From: Thermothielavioides terrestris NRRL 8126
Lineage: Eukaryota; Ascomycota; Sordariomycetes; Sordariales; Chaetomiaceae
Reading direction: 5' to 3'
Length of the DNA stretch: 64,000 nucleotides
Assembly: GCF_000226115.1 (NCBI RefSeq)
Contig: NC_016458.1
Span: 8,094,001-8,158,000 of the forward strand
The position numbers and the translations under genes were made by a program. Each line of letters starts with the position of its first letter. Within the stretch, counting starts at the first letter, position 1. Below are positions 20,900-33,853 of the stretch, piece after piece. The notes below the pieces were generated by a model. That model saw only the letters and a list, made by a program, of their open reading frames with translations, was not told where the DNA came from and searched no databases.

Positions 20900-23800
20900 G
20901 AATCAAGGGAAAATAAAATAAACGAACGAATCTAAGTCCCAATGCTACAAAGAAAAGGGAAAAAAGAGTAGCCGAGCTAAGCAGGCCTAGTAGCCTAGGG
21001 CTAGCCTAGGCTAGGCTCCTAGGCAAGGTCTAGCCTTATAGCTAGCCTATACTCTAGAAGCCGGCCTAACTATAGAAGCTAGTTAACCACCCCCCTTGCA
21101 AGCCTGCGGGCCTAGGCTCCTCCACCACATAGTACGTAGTAGAGGTCCAGGCGGGTCCGTATAGCCTAGGGTACCTAGGGTCTAAGCCTCGGGGGGTACT
21201 TGCACTAGACCACTAAGTGCTCTACCGTTTCTATACCTTTACTATAAACGCAGAGGGGGGTATTGACGTCCAGGACCTAGGCCTTAAAAAAGAAGCCCCG
21301 AAGGCCTATAGCCCCCACCCTAGCCTAGGTTAACAGAGAGCTCTAGGCCTTAGTTAGGCCTTGATGCTAGGCTAAGGCCCTATTAATAAAGAAGAAGCTA
21401 GGGGGGTCCTAGTTAGCTAGCCTCCTAGGCTTCCTACCCTATACCTAAACCCTTTGCTTCCACTACTCCTCCTAAGCCTCTATAAACGCTTGCCTAGTAG
21501 GACTACGGCTAGCCCACTACAGCGCCACCAGTACTTGCCTTTCTACTATTGTAGGCTCCTATAGCCCCTACACCCTCTAGGGCCCTTTTCGGCCTCTAGG
21601 CTTCCCAAACCTCTTGTAGAGCCTAAGGCAAGCCCTATTTATAATATCGATAGGCCTTTAGCCCCCTAGGAGGACTAGTCGTCGAATCTACCTCTCGAAG
21701 TCTACTAGCCTTTTATTAAGGTATAGGTCCAGAGGGGGAACCTAGGCTTTGGTCTTAAGGGCGTAGATAGGCGTAGCCTAGTAGGCCCCAGTGACCACCT
21801 AGAGGCTACGGTTCTAGGCCTTAGCTAGGCTCCTAGCAATACCCTAGGGCTAGCTCTAGGGGGGGGTAGAAGTGTAGGCAGTAGAGGCACTGTAGGCTAT
21901 AGCACTATATATATACTTAGTATAGATTTCCCTAGCCTAGGCAAGGCCAGGGCCCTAAGTCTTTGTAGTTATCCTAGTTAGAGTGTACTCCTAGGTCCGT
22001 AGCTTGCCCTCTATAGCTATCCTATAGGCCCCCCACTGTAGCCTCTAGTCTAGCTAAGCTCTTAGGAACCTAGCCGACTAGGTAGGCTATATAGGCTTAG
22101 TTCCCCCCCCCTATAGTAGAGCTAAGTGCACTAAGATAGCCTATTGCCGCTAGCCTTTGTTAAAGTGTACTAGTTTGCTTTTTTCAGCTACGAAGGCTAT
22201 ACCCTAGGTTTTAGCCCACTATAGGCACGTATCCTAGGCTTTTTCCAACTGCCGAACGTTGGCTTCTAGGGTTCTACTAAAGGCTAGTAGGTTGGTATCG
22301 TCGGCAAACCCTACTAGGCCTAGGTGCAGGTACCTCTCTTTTAGCACCCTATATAGGGTACTAATATAGAGCAGGAATAGCACTGGGGATAGAGGAGAGC
22401 CTTAGGGGACCTTTGCCACCACTAGGATAGGCTCTATAGCCCTTTTATCAAAATAGAGGATAGCCGATTAGTTGGCTAGCTAAGCCTTAGTCTATAAAAC
22501 TAGCTACCTTAGGTAGCTGAGGTCTCGAAGGGTAGCTAAGAGCCTAGGATAGTTGACTATATCGAAGGCCCTAGAGATATTAAGCTATAGGAGTAAGGCC
22601 GCTACCCATTGCCTCTAGGCCTCTTAGACCTAGGCTACTACTAGCTATATCGCTAGCTCTATAGACCTATAGGCTCTATTGCCTATTTGTTCTTTAGAGA
22701 GTAGGCTATTGGCTTTAGTAGCCTCTATAACCCTCTTTACTACTACTGCCTCTATAACCTTGCTAATAGTAGGCAATAGAGCGATAGGCCTATAGCTAGT
22801 AGGGGTCTAGTATATCGCTAGAGGCTTACTAGGCTTCTATAGCACTACCGTTTTAGCTACTTTGAAACGTAGGGGGAACTACCCTACTTGTAGGCACCTA
22901 GTGGCTAATATAGCTAAGATCTAGGCTAGTGGTTGGCTATAGGCCTTAAGTAGGCCGGTAGGTAGGAGGTCTTCTCCTAGGGCCTTCTATAGGGCAGCGC
23001 CCTATAGGGCTTAGTTAATGTCTTTAGGTGTTACCCTCTGTTCGATAGCAAGCTGGCTAGGCTAGTCCTAAGCAAAGCTAGGGTCTTAGATATTAGAGAG
23101 GTCGATAAGTGGGTTTAGGAAAAACCAGTCTATAAGGGCCTAGGCCTTAGCCTCGAAGGTGGTTAGGCCAGGGGCCCCCTAGGCCACTTAGAGGGCTAGG
23201 AGCTTAGGGGGGTCGATAGGGGTATAGCTCTTAAGCTAGGCCTACTTCTCTAGCCTCTATAGCAAAGCCTAGTTGTCGCTAGCCTCCTAGAGAGTAGCCC
23301 TCTAGTTAGCTATTTTAGAGGCCTTGATAGCCCTCGATAGCGCCTTAGTAGCCCTGTTGTAGCTTGTTCGGTGCTTAGGGGTAGGGACTGCCTTATAGGC
23401 CCTTTTAGCCTGCCTAGCCTATTTTCAAAGATCTTAGATCTCTAGGGACTACTATAGGGCTTAGAAGCCTTAGTAGAGCCGTTTCCAGGGGGTAGTGCGG
23501 CTTGCGATAGCCTATAGCTCGGCTATCAACTTGTCGAAGGCCTTTTATAGGCCCTAGGCTATTGTAGCTTACCTAGCAAGCTTACCTAAGGCAAGCCCCA
23601 TTGTAATAGGTAGAGTCTTCGCTTTAGTTTCGACCTCGTCCTTCTATATTATACCCTAGGCCTACCCCGTTGGATAGCTGTCCTAGTACCCCCTAGGCCT
23701 AGATACTAGGGCTTTGAGGGCCTAGGGGTAGTGGTCGGACCGCCCTCTAGTGTCTAGGCTATAGTAGGTGCCTTATAGGCCTATAGAGGCCTAAATATAG

Positions 23801-24340
23801 TCAATAGTCGATAGCTAAGCTAGCCAACGGCCTTAGGGGGCCTAAGTTATAGCCCTATAGGGCGTACAAAGTTCAAGGTCCTACTAGATAGCTAGATCGA
23901 GTAGCTTGTCGGCCCTTTGATCTAGCCGGCTATATTGGTCCTAATAGAGGTGGTAGAGGTTAAGGTCCCCCGCTAGGACTATAGGTACTATAGGGGTAAG
24001 TAGCTATAGGAGCCTACTTGGCACCTCCTTAGAGTCTAGAGGGTTATAAACCGACTAGACCTTAAGGCCCTGTTCTAGCTAGACCTAGCACTAAAGGTCC
24101 TCTATACTATAGTCCTATTGGCTAACCCTATAGCGCTTAGTAATATATAGGGCTACCTAGGCCTTAGGCTTATAGACTAAGTGGTATTAGGAGCTTTAAG
24201 GGCAGTAAGTCGACTTGGTAAATGGGTTGACCTACAGCTCTTAGATAGCTAGGATATTGAAATCGGACTCTTTAAGCAGGGCCTTAATAGCCTCTTTGCT
24301 ACCCTAGGTGTTCTATAATAGGATCTATATAGTTATAGCG
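20900..24340 (-). pseudogene. LINE G ORF2 (endonuclease-RT)
   Basis: The endonuclease GDFN motif lies near 23970 and the RT core with the F-A-D-D region near 22290-22310. The C-terminal Cys-His motif (C...ETVEHLV..CRH) is near 21190-21240. Order and length are those of Tad1-clade ORF2. Ends are approximate. Confidence 0.8.
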
Positions 24341-24439
24341 CTATTAGGTAGTTGAGAGTAGTTAGCTAGGTTAGGCTCTAGGCCTCTAGTTAGCTAGGTG
24401 GTTGGCTAAGTAGCTAGCTAGGTTGGCTAGCCTAAAAAG

Positions 24440-25949
24440 CGAAGCCCTAGGTAGGAATCGAACTTACAAAGTTGTAGTCGAGCTAGCACTATATTAGGTC
24501 CTAAGCTGCCTCCTAGGTTGCAACTACTATACCGCTAGGCTTGCTACGAGGCCGTTTTAATAGCTAGGCTAAGCTAGGGCTATTAGGTTCAACTAGGTCG
24601 AGGGCAAAGATCCGACCGTTGTCTTAAAACTAGTGACTAGGCCTAGCGGCTAGGGCCTAGGCAAAGGTCTAGGGTCGGTAGGCGTAGGCCTCCTAGGCCT
24701 TGGCCTTGACTTGGACCTAGGCTAGGCAGCCCCTATTCTAGGCTAAGTACTTTCCCCTATAGGCTAGGCAATAGGGTAGCTAAAGGCCTTTGCAAGTAGG
24801 GCAGTCCGTCTTAGCTTAGCTACTTTCCTAGCTATAGGCCTTGGTACCGTAGCTAGGGCATAGGGCTTCTTTGCGATAGTAGCGTTGGATATGCCCCTAC
24901 TTCTAACATTTGAAACACTGGGTAGGGTTCAAGGTTGGCCAATATAGCTTATAGTCGAACAGTTAGGCCCTCTAGAGCAAGCCTTCTTCGTAGGCCTTTA
25001 TAGTCTCGGATTAGTCAGCTAAGGCAATAAGGATTGTAGCCCTAGTATAGCCCTTAGCTACTAGAAGCCTGAATTTGACTTTGTTAACGCTTTGGAGGCT
25101 AATCTCCTATTGGAAAGTAGCCTCTAAGACCCCTTCTAGGTCTTTACGGTATACCCCTTTGACTAGGATTACGAAGGTCCTTATAGCCTTTCGAGCCTAT
25201 AGGCTAAAGGCCTTTGGGACCTACTTTTCTTAGTTGGCTAAGTACTATTCCTTAGTAGCCGAGTCCTTAAAGGTTAGAATAATATCTCTACTAGAGAGCT
25301 TCTAGGTTACTATAGCCCTATTAGGCCTTTCTAAGGCTTGGTTAATAGCTTAGATCACCTAGGCTAGGGTCCTTTTAGCTAGTTTAGCTAGTATACTAGC
25401 CCTATATATCGTAAGCTCTCTAATAGCCCTAGGTAGTACTACCTTCTAGAGGGCAACAGGGTCCCCTAGAGGGGCCCCTATAGCTATATTGGCCTAGGTT
25501 TAAGCCTATAGCTTCTATTAGTTGGTTTCTACAATAGCCTTTTTAACCTCTTTAGCTATAAGCTTCTATAGGCCTTGTTTAGGCAGGCTTATAGGCCCTA
25601 AAGTAGGGCCTTCGGCCTAACTACTAGCCTAGTAGGCCTCTTTTAGCTTGCCTATAACACCCTAGGCCTAGGCCTTTGCATTGGCTAGCACTAGGGCTAG
25701 TAGGCTACTCTAGAGGCCTTGAATTTCCTTATAGGCTCAGTGGGCCTTTGGCTAGGCCTATATAGTTGGGGGGGGGCTAGCTTAGGCTAGCCTTTTTTCT
25801 TTAGGCGTTGTAGGGGCGGGGTTGTTAGCGCCTATCGCCTAGCGGCTATAGTCGACGTTGCTAGCCGTCGGCAGGTGTTGGGGCCTAGGCTAGCCCGATA
25901 GGGCGGGTAGGTCATGTAAGGGCGAAAAGTCTGACCGCTAGTCAGCCAT
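24440..25949 (-). pseudogene. LINE G ORF1 (zinc-knuckle RNA-binding protein)
   Basis: Starts at the ATG at 25949-25947 (MAD...). The CCHC knuckles lie at about 24890-24930 and 24770-24800 (minus strand). The frame may continue into the Pro/Ser/Gln repeat at 24370-24420. TAG codons interrupt it throughout. Confidence 0.72.
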
Positions 25950-26124
25950 TGCTAGATTGCCCTGTTTTCCACCACCTCCCACACTCGCGCAATGGACTAC
26001 GCGCAGTGGTGGTCGGTATAGCTGGATAGGGCTTGGCGAGAGCTTTCGAACGGTAGTAGTTTTGAAGGGTTTGTCGGCGTTGTGGCAAAGATGCAAGCAA
26101 GCAGAAAGAAGAGAAAAGTTTTTT

Positions 26125-27551
26125 GTAGTAAATATATATCTAAGATATTCGAAGACTTTCTTCTTAGAGAAGGTATAATACATCAGCGTTCACTAGCCAA
26201 TACTAAAGAGCTAAACGGCTTTCTAGAGCGTATAAATCAGACGTTGCTTATAAGAGTAAGGGCAATGTTAATAGATTCAAGAGCTCCGAAATACCTTTAG
26301 GGAGAAGCTCTATTAGCCGCTACTGATATCTATAATAAAACTCCCTATTCGAGTCTCAAATATAAAACTCCTTTTAAAATAAAATATAAAATAAAACCAA
26401 ATATTAATAATATAAGAATTTAGGAATCTAAAGCTTACTATAAGATAAAGGGACTAAATAGAAATAACAAGCTCGTTAAACAAGCTGCAGAAGGTATATT
26501 AATAGGATTTAGGCAAGATAGTTATATCTATAAAGTCTTTAACACAAATAAACAACGGGCTTTCTAGACCTGTGATATTAAAATACTTAAAGGCTAATTT
26601 CCTAATAAAGAGCTTAATAATAACGATAAAAATAAGGAGATAGATAACCAACTTGTAGACTTGGATATAGAAATACCAAATAACCCTCCGAATAACTCTT
26701 AAAATAAGACTTTAGCTTAGTCTTAACCTTAAATACAAGAGGATAATACAGTTAAGAGAAATCCAAGGATAATAACAAGGTCAATGACTACAAGTATAAA
26801 CTCCTCTACTATAGCAATATAAAATAATAATAATAATAAAGATAACTATAAAGAACTTGTCGTTGAAATCCCTCGTAAAGAAGACCAATACTATAAACAA
26901 TTTGAAAAGATACACTACTATATATAGATAATAGATAAATATCCAGATATATTTCTAATAAAAGAAGGGAATAACGAGCCAAATAGTTATAACCAAGCAA
27001 TAACTAGTCCCTACGCTCATAACTGGTCTAAGGCAATGAAGTTTGAGATATCCGAGCTCGTCGACAAGAATACTTAGGATATTGTTGATATTCCTAAGGA
27101 TAGATAACCACTTAGTGCCCGTTGGGTATATAGGTTGAAGACTAATCAAATTAACAATATAATAAAATATAAGGCTAGATAGGTAGTTCAAGGCTTTAAA
27201 CAAATAGAAGGACTAAATTACTTAGAGACTTTCTCTATAGTATACTGTCTAGAGATATATCGTATAACCTTTATCTTAGCCATTGCCCTAGGTTAGACAC
27301 TTTACGAATTTGATGTTAAGAATGCCTTTGTGTACGTAGATATTGATACTAATATATATATTGCCCTACTATAAGGCTTTTATAACGACCTTAATAAAAA
27401 TAAGAAGTGCTTTAAACTGAAAAAGGCCTTATATAGTCTAAAACAATCACTAAGACTTTGGTATAAATACCTCTCCAATATCCTAAATAAACTTAGCTTT
27501 AAAGCAATACTATATAACGAAGGAGCCTTTATAAACTATAACTATAAAAAG
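26125..27551 (+). pseudogene. Copia A integrase C terminus and reverse transcriptase N part
   Basis: Resumes after LINE G with KYISKIFEDFLLREGI and ELNGFLERINQTLL (third integrase acidic residue region; uninterrupted piece 26082-26300 overlaps the junction). It then has the copia IN-C stretch (KLVKQAAEGILIGF) and an Asn-rich linker. RVT_2 follows: PLSARWVYRLK, FDVKNAFVYVD (27308-27340) and KKALYSLKQS. It ends at INYNYKK. The YVDD motif and about 200-250 residues before RNase H are absent: after LINE H the frame resumes in the last third of RNase H. Confidence 0.87.
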
Positions 27552-27722
27552 GACTTTTCTCTTCTTTCTGCTTGCTTGTATCCTTGCTGTAACGCCGACA
27601 AACCCTTTAAAACCACCACCGTTCGAAAGCTCTCGCCGAGCCCTATCTAGCCGTACTAACCACCACTGCGCGCAGTCCGTTGTACGAGTGTAGGAGGTAG
27701 TGGAAAATAGGGTAATCTAGCA

Positions 27723-29290
27723 ACGGCCGACTGGCGGTTAGACTTTTCGCCTTTATATAATCTACTCGCTCTACTAGGCCGACGCCTGACGGCTAGCAAC
27801 GCTGTTTGTAGCCGCTAAGCGATAGGCGCTAATAACCCTACCCCTATAACGCCTAAAGAAGGAAGGCTAGCCTAGGCCGGCCCCCCCCTAACCATATAGG
27901 CCTAGCTAAAGGCCTACTGGGCCTAGAAGGAAATTCAGAGCCTCTAGAGCAGCCTGCTAGCCTTGGTGCTAGCTAAAGCAAAGGCCTAGGCCTGGGGTAT
28001 TATAAGCAAGCTAAAGGAGGCCTACTGGGCTAGCGGTTAAGCCGAAGGTCTTGCCTTAGGGCCTACGAACCTGTCTAAACAAGGCCTATAGAGGCTTATA
28101 GCCAAAGAGGTTAAAAAGGCTATTGTGGAAACTAACTAGCGGAAGCTATAGGCCTGAACCTAGGCTAATATAGCTGTGGAAGCCCCTCTAGGGGACTCTG
28201 TTGCCCCTTAGAAAGTAGTCCTACCTAGGGCTGCTAGAGAGCTTACGATATATAGGGCTAGTATGTCGGCTAAACTGGCTAGGAGGACCTCGGCCTAGGT
28301 GATCTAGGCCGTCAATTGGGCCTTGGAAAGACCTAATAGAGCTATAGTAGCCTAGAAGCTCCTTAGTAGAGATATTATTCTAACCTTTAAGGACTTAGCT
28401 ACTAAGGAATAGTATTTGGCCAATCGGGAAAAGTGGGTCCTAAAGGCCTTTGGCCTATAGGCTCGAGAGGCTATAAGGACCTTTGCAATCCTAGTTAAGG
28501 GGGTGTACTATAAGGATCTAGAAGGGGTCTTGGAGGCTACTTTCCAATAGGAAATCAGCCTTTAGAGCGTTGACAAAGTCAAATTTAGGCTTCTAGTGGC
28601 TAAGGGCTATACTAGGGCTATAATCCTTATTGCCTTAGCCGACTAATCTAAGGCTACAAAGGCCTATGAAGAGGGCCTGCTTTGGAGAGCCTAGCTATTC
28701 GACTATGAGCTATATTGGCTAACCTTAAACCCTACCTAGTGCTTTAAGTATTGGAAGTGGGGGTATATCCAACGCTATTGCTATAAGGAAGCTCTATGCC
28801 CTAGCTATAGGACCAAGGCCTATAGCTAGGAAGGTAGGTAGGCTAAGATAGACTGCCCTATTTATAAAGGCCTTTAGCCGCCCTACTACTTAGCCTATAG
28901 TAGAAAACATTCGGCCTAGGATAGGGGCTGCCTAGCCTAGGTTTAGGTTAAGGCTAAGGCCTAGGAGGCCTACGCCTATCGACTCTGAACCTTCGCCTAG
29001 GCCTTAGCTATAGAGCCTAGTTACTAGTTTCGAGATAACGGTTGGATCTTTGCTCTCGACCTAGTCGAACCTAATAGCCTTAGCTTAGCCTAGCTATTAA
29101 AACGGCCTTGTAGTAGGCCTAGCGGTATAGTAGTTGTAGCCTAGGATATAGCTTAGGACCTAATGTAGCGTTGGCTCGACTATAACTTTGTAAGTTCGAT
29201 TCCTACCTAAGGCTTCGCTTTTAGGCTAGTCAACCTAGCTAGCTTCCTAGCTAACCTCCTAGCTAGCCACCTAGCTAACCACCTAGCTAA
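27723..29290 (+). pseudogene. LINE H ORF1
   Basis: The start codon position reads ACG instead of ATG (27723-27725). The first CCHC knuckle is at 28740-28781 (C-F-K-Y-W-K-W-G-Y, from CFKC...GH), and a second Cys motif is at about 28855-28895. The tail encodes Gln/Pro/Ser repeats at 29230-29290. It has many TAG breaks. Confidence 0.72.
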
Positions 29291-29319
29291 CTAGAGGCCT
29301 AGAGCCTAACCTAGCCGAC

Positions 29320-32300
29320 TACTCTCGACTACCTAATAGCGCTATAACTATATAGATCCTATTATAGAACACCTAGGGTAGCAAAGAGGCGATTAAGTCC
29401 CTATTCAAGGAGTTCGATTTCGATATCCTAGCTATCCAAGAACTGTAGATCAACCTGTTTACTAAGTCGACCTACTGCCTTCGAAGCTTCCGATACTACT
29501 TGGTCTATAAGCCTAAGGCCTAGGTAGCCCTATATATTACTAAGTACTATACGGTTAGCCAATGGGACTATAGTATAGAGGATCTCTAGTGCTAGCTCTA
29601 GCTAGAGTAGGGCCTTGAGGTCTAGTCGGTTTACAACCCTCTAAACTCTAAGGAGGTACTAGGCAGGCTCCTATAGCTACCTGCCCCTATAGTGCTTATG
29701 GTCCTAGTAGGGGACTTTAACCTCCACTACCCCTATTGGGACCAGTATAGCTAGCTAGATCGAAGGGCCGACGAGCTGCTTGATCTAGCTATCTAGTAGG
29801 ATCTTAAGCTCTATACGCTCTATAGGGCTATAACTTAGGCCCCCCAAGGCCGTTGGCTAGCTTAGCCATCGACCATTGACTATATTTAGGCCTCTATAGG
29901 CCTATAAGGCACCTACTATAGCCTAGACACTAGGAGGTAGTCCAACCACTACCCCTAGGCCCTTGAAGCCCTAGTATCTAGGCCTAGAGGGTGCTAGGAT
30001 AGCTATCTAATAGGGTAGACCTAGGGTATAATATGGAAGGACGAGGTCAAAGCCAAAGCAAAGACCTTGCCTATTACAATAGGGCTTACCTCAGGTGAGC
30101 TTGCTAGATAGGCTACAATGGCCTAAGGCTTGTAAAAGGCCTTTAACAGGTTAATAGCCAAGCTATAGGCTATTACAAACTGTACTACCCCCTAGAAACG
30201 GCCCTACTAAAGCTTCTAAGCCCTATAGTGGTCCCTAGAGATTTAAGATCTTCGAAAACAGGCTAGGTAGGCCGAGAGGGCCTATAAAGCAGTCCCTACC
30301 CCTAAGCACTAGACAAGCTACAATAGGGCTACTAAGGCGCTGTTAAGGGCTATTAAAGCCTCTAAAACAGCTAACTAGAGGGCTACCCTCTAGGAGGCTA
30401 GCGACAATTAGGCTTTGCTATAGAGGCTAGAAAAGTAGGCCTAGCTCAAGAGCTATACCCCTATCGACCCCCCTAAGCTCCTAGCCCTCTAAGTGGCCTA
30501 GGGGGCCCCTAGCCTAACTACCTTTGAGGCTAAGGTCTAAGCCTTTGTAGGCTAGTTTTTCCTGAACCTACCTATTGACCTCTTAGATATCTAAGACCCT
30601 AGCTTTGCCTAGGACTAGCCTAGCTAGTTTGCTATTGAATAGAGGGTAATACCTAAAGATATTAGCTAAGCCTTATAGGGCGCTGCCCTATAGAAGGCCC
30701 TAGGAGAGGACCTCGTATCTACTAGCCTACTTAAGGCCTATAGCTAGCTATTGGCTTAGATCCTAGCTATATTAGCCACTGGATGCCTATAGGTAGGGTA
30801 GTTCCCCCTACGTTTCAAAGTGGCTAAAACGATAGTGCTATAGAAGTTTAGTAAACCTTTAGTAGCCTACTAGACCTTCACTAGCTATAGGCCTATCGTT
30901 CTATTGCCTACTATTGGCAAGATTATAGAGGCAGTAGTAGCGAAGAGGGTTGTAGAGGCTACTAAAGCTAATGGTCTACTCCCTAAAGAGCAAATAAGCA
31001 ATAGAGCCTATAGGTCTATAGGGCTAGCGATATAGCTAGTAGTAGCCTAGGTCTAAGAGGCCTAGAGGCAACAGGTAGCGGCTTCGCTTCTATAGCTTGA
31101 TATCTCTAGGGCCTTCGATATAGTCAACTATCCTAGGCTCCTAGCCACCTTTCAAGACCTTAGCTACCTAAGGTAGCTAGTTTTATAGACTAAGGCTTAG
31201 CTAGCCGACCAATTGGCTATCCTTTATTTCAATGGGAGGGCTATAGAGCTTATCCCAGTAGTGGTAGAGGTCCCTTAAGGCTCCCCTCTATCCCCAATGT
31301 TGTTTCTACTTTATATTAGCACCCTATATAGGGTGCTAAAAGAGAGGCACTTGCATCTGGGCCTAGTGGGGTTTGCCGACAATACTAACCTACTAGCCTT
31401 TAGTAGAACCCTAGCAGCCAACGTTTAGCAGTTGGAAAAAGCCTAGGATACGTGCCTATAGTAGGCTAAAATCTAGGGCATAGCCTTTATAGCTGAAAAA
31501 AGCGAACTAGTGCACTTTAACAAAGGCTATTGGCAATAGGCTATCCCAGTGCACTTAGCTCTGCTATAGGGGGGGGGAACTAGGCCTATATAGCCTACCT
31601 AGTCGGCTAGGTTCCTAGGAGCTTAGCTAGACTAGAGGCTATAGTAGGGGGCCTATAGGATAGCTATAGAGGGCAAGCTATAGACCTAGGAGTATACTCT
31701 AACTAGGATTACTGTAAAGACTTAGGGCCTTGGCCTAGCCTAGGCTAGGGAAATCTATACTAAGTATATATATAGTGCTATAGCCTATAGTGCCTCTATT
31801 GCCTATACTTCTACCCCCCCCTAGGGCTAGCCCTAGGGCATTGCTAGGAGCCTAGCCAAGGCCTAGAACCGTAGCCTCCGAGTGGTCACTAGGGCCTATT
31901 AGGCTACGTCTACCTATACCCTTGAGACTAAAGCCTAGGTTCCCCCTTTAGACCTATACCTTAATAAAAGGCTAGTAGACTTCGAGAGGCGAATTCGACG
32001 ACTAGTCCTCCTAGGGGGCCAAAGGCCTATCGACATTATAAACAAGGCTTGCCTCAAGCTCTATAAGAGGTTTAGGAAGCCTAGAGGCTAGAGGGGGCCC
32101 TAGAGGGTATAGGGGCCGCAAGAGCCTACAACGGTAGAAAAGCAAGCACTAGCGGCACTGCAGTAGGCTAGTCGTAGGCCTATTAGGCAGGCGCTTAGAG
32201 AGGCTTAGGAGGAGTGGTAGAAGCAAAGGGTTTAGGTGTAGGGTAGGAAGCCTAGGAGGCTAGCCGACTAGGACCCCCCTAACTTCCTCTTTACCAATAG

Positions 32301-32840
32301 GGCCTTAGCCTAGTATCAAGGCCTAACCAAGGCCCAGAGCTCTCTGCTAACCTAGGCTAAGGTGGGGGCTATAGGTCTTTGGGGCTTCCTTTTTAAAGCC
32401 CAGGTCCTAGGCGTCAATACCCCCCTCTACGCTTACAGTAAAGGTGTAGAAACGGTAGAGCACTTAGTAGTCTAGTGCAGGCACCCCCCAAGGCCCAGAC
32501 CCTAGGCGCCCTAAGCTATATAGACCCGCCTAGACCTCTACTATATACTACGTAGTAGAGGAGCCTAGGCCTATAGGCTTACAAAGGGGGTGGTTAACTA
32601 GCTTCTATAGTCAAGCCGGCTTCTAGAGTATAGGCTAGCCGCAAAGCTAGACCTTGCCTAGGAGCCTAGCCTAGGCTAGCCCTAGGCTACTGGGCCTACT
32701 CGGCCTAGCCACTCTTTTTCCCTTTTCTTTGTAGTATTAGGACCTAGACTCGTTCGTTCGTTTTGTTTTTCCTTAATTCTAAAGGTCGGATATAGGTTTT
32801 TCATCTAGCCCTCGGGGCACGGTTTTCCTATATATAAGCG
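29320..32840 (+). pseudogene. LINE H ORF2 (endonuclease-RT)
   Basis: APE-like endonuclease with DILAIQEL (29425-29450) and GDFN (29709-29721). The RT has FKVAKT..LQK, SYRPIVLLPT and SPLSPMLFLLYIS, with the catalytic motif reading GFADN at 31368-31385 (GFADD expected). The C-terminal Cys-His region is at 32445-32490. It acts in target-primed reverse transcription; this copy is dead because of RIP stops. Confidence 0.85.
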
Positions 32841-32897
32841 GTAGAAGGACTAGCGAGCCCTAGCTAAGGGCATATCGAGGTAGGAAATAATAATAAT

Positions 32898-33176
32898 GAT
32901 AACTATATAACAAAAGAGCTTTCTATACCTGTTCTAAAACAACTTCCTCTTATACTAGTTGATAACACTAGCGCTATAAAACTTGCTAATAACCCTAAAT
33001 TTCATAAGAGAACCAAGCATATTGATATCCGATATCACTTTGTTCGAGAACTACTAGAAAATAACGAGATTCAAATAAAATATACTCCTTCTAAGGAAAA
33101 TCTTGCAGATTCTCTTACAAAAACAATACCTATTATATAGCTAGAACAGTAGAAGAAAAATATTTGGCTTGTATAA
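32898..33176 (+). pseudogene. Copia A RNase H C-terminal part and pol stop
   Basis: After LINE H the frame reads LPLILVDNTSAIKLANN, then HIDIRYHFVRELL and KYTPSKENLADSLTK, the classical end of copia RNase H. The natural TAA is at 33174-33176. It is less RIP-damaged than the LINEs. Confidence 0.88.
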
Positions 33177-33180
33177 TGAG

Positions 33181-33400
33181 GGTTTTTCTCTATATACGGT
33201 TTCCCTCAATATAATAAAAGGGTTTTCTCTATATAAGGTTTCCCTTAATAATATAAATAATAAAAGGGTTTTCTCTATATAAGGTTTCCCTTAATAATAT
33301 AAATAATAAAAGGGTTTTCTCTATATAAGGTTTCCCTTAATAATATAAAAGCCAAAAGGGTTTTCTCTATATAAGGTTTCCCTTAATAAGATAATAGGGT
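33181..33400 (+). repeat. 46-bp tandem repeats between copia A pol and 3' LTR
   Basis: Five tandem units built on GGGTTTTCTCTATATAAGG then TTTCCCTTAATAATATAAA, starting at about 33181, 33220, 33266, 33312 and 33358. The middle units are nearly identical; the first and last are degenerate. Weaker remnants run on to about 33480. Confidence 0.9.
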
Positions 33401-33591
33401 TTTTTCCTAGATAGGTTTTCTCTAAATAACTAATAAAGGGTTTTCTTACATTGAGTTTTTCCTATTACTCTAAAAGAGGTTTTTACAATTTTTCCTCTAC
33501 TAGTATATATATTATAGGGGAGCTATAATATAATAGAGGATAATAACAATATAAATAACTAATCTAAGCGAGAGCTAAGATTATAGAGGAG
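33401..33591 (+). other. Copia A 3' untranslated region
   Basis: AT-rich, with decayed versions of the tandem unit (TAAAGGGTTTTCTTAC) and no gene. The stretch before the LTR (AGATTATAGAGGAG) could be the polypurine tract. Confidence 0.5.
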
Positions 33592-33678
33592 TATTAATAT
33601 ATAACAATATAAATAACTAATACTAAGCATTTCCTTATAATAAACCCCCTTTTTCTAAAGGTTCTTTAACAATATAAC
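33592..33678 (+). repeat. Copia A 3' LTR, first 87 bp
   Basis: Starts TATTAATATATAACA (from TGTTAATATATAACA) and matches 12344-12430. LINE I inserted here; the last 13 bases TTAACAATATAAC are duplicated at 59141-59153. Confidence 0.9.
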
Positions 33679-33853
33679 GAAGAACTTTTCTCTTCTTTCT
33701 ACTTGCTTGCATCCTAGCTATAACGCTAGCAAACTCTTTAAAACCACCACCGTTCGAAAGCTCTCGCCGAGCCCTATCCAGCCGTGCCGACCACCACTGC
33801 GCGCAGCCCGTTGCACGAATGTGGGAGGTGGTGGAAAACAGGGCAATCTAGCA

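Larger units (their letters stand above)
20782..26124 (-). mobile_element. LINE G, full-length Tad1-like element, 5343 bp
   Basis: Complete on the minus strand: 5' end at 26124, 5' UTR with the GCGCAGTGGTGG region, ORF1 from the ATG at 25949-25947, ORF2, 3' UTR and a (TAA)n tail at 20782. It is flanked by an 11-bp target duplication in the copia A integrase. Useful as the reference copy for the family. Confidence 0.92.
27552..32897 (+). mobile_element. LINE H, full-length Tad1-like element, about 5.35 kb
   Basis: Complete plus-strand copy with 5' end CTTTTCTCTTCTTTCTGC, ORF1, ORF2, 3' UTR and tail GGAAATAATAATAATG. The flanks share ATAACTATA (27534-27550 region and 32898-32910), a probable but imperfect target duplication. 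The copia host lacks a segment at this point. Confidence 0.9.

Noticed and set aside
29110..29215. tRNA-like stretch in all LINE copies (GTTCGATTCC box B with acceptor-like flanks; also near 2960, 24450, 35270 and 62690)
   Set aside because: The D arm and acceptor do not fold well, and the segment fits the C-terminal part of the LINE ORF1 frame, so it is more likely coding.
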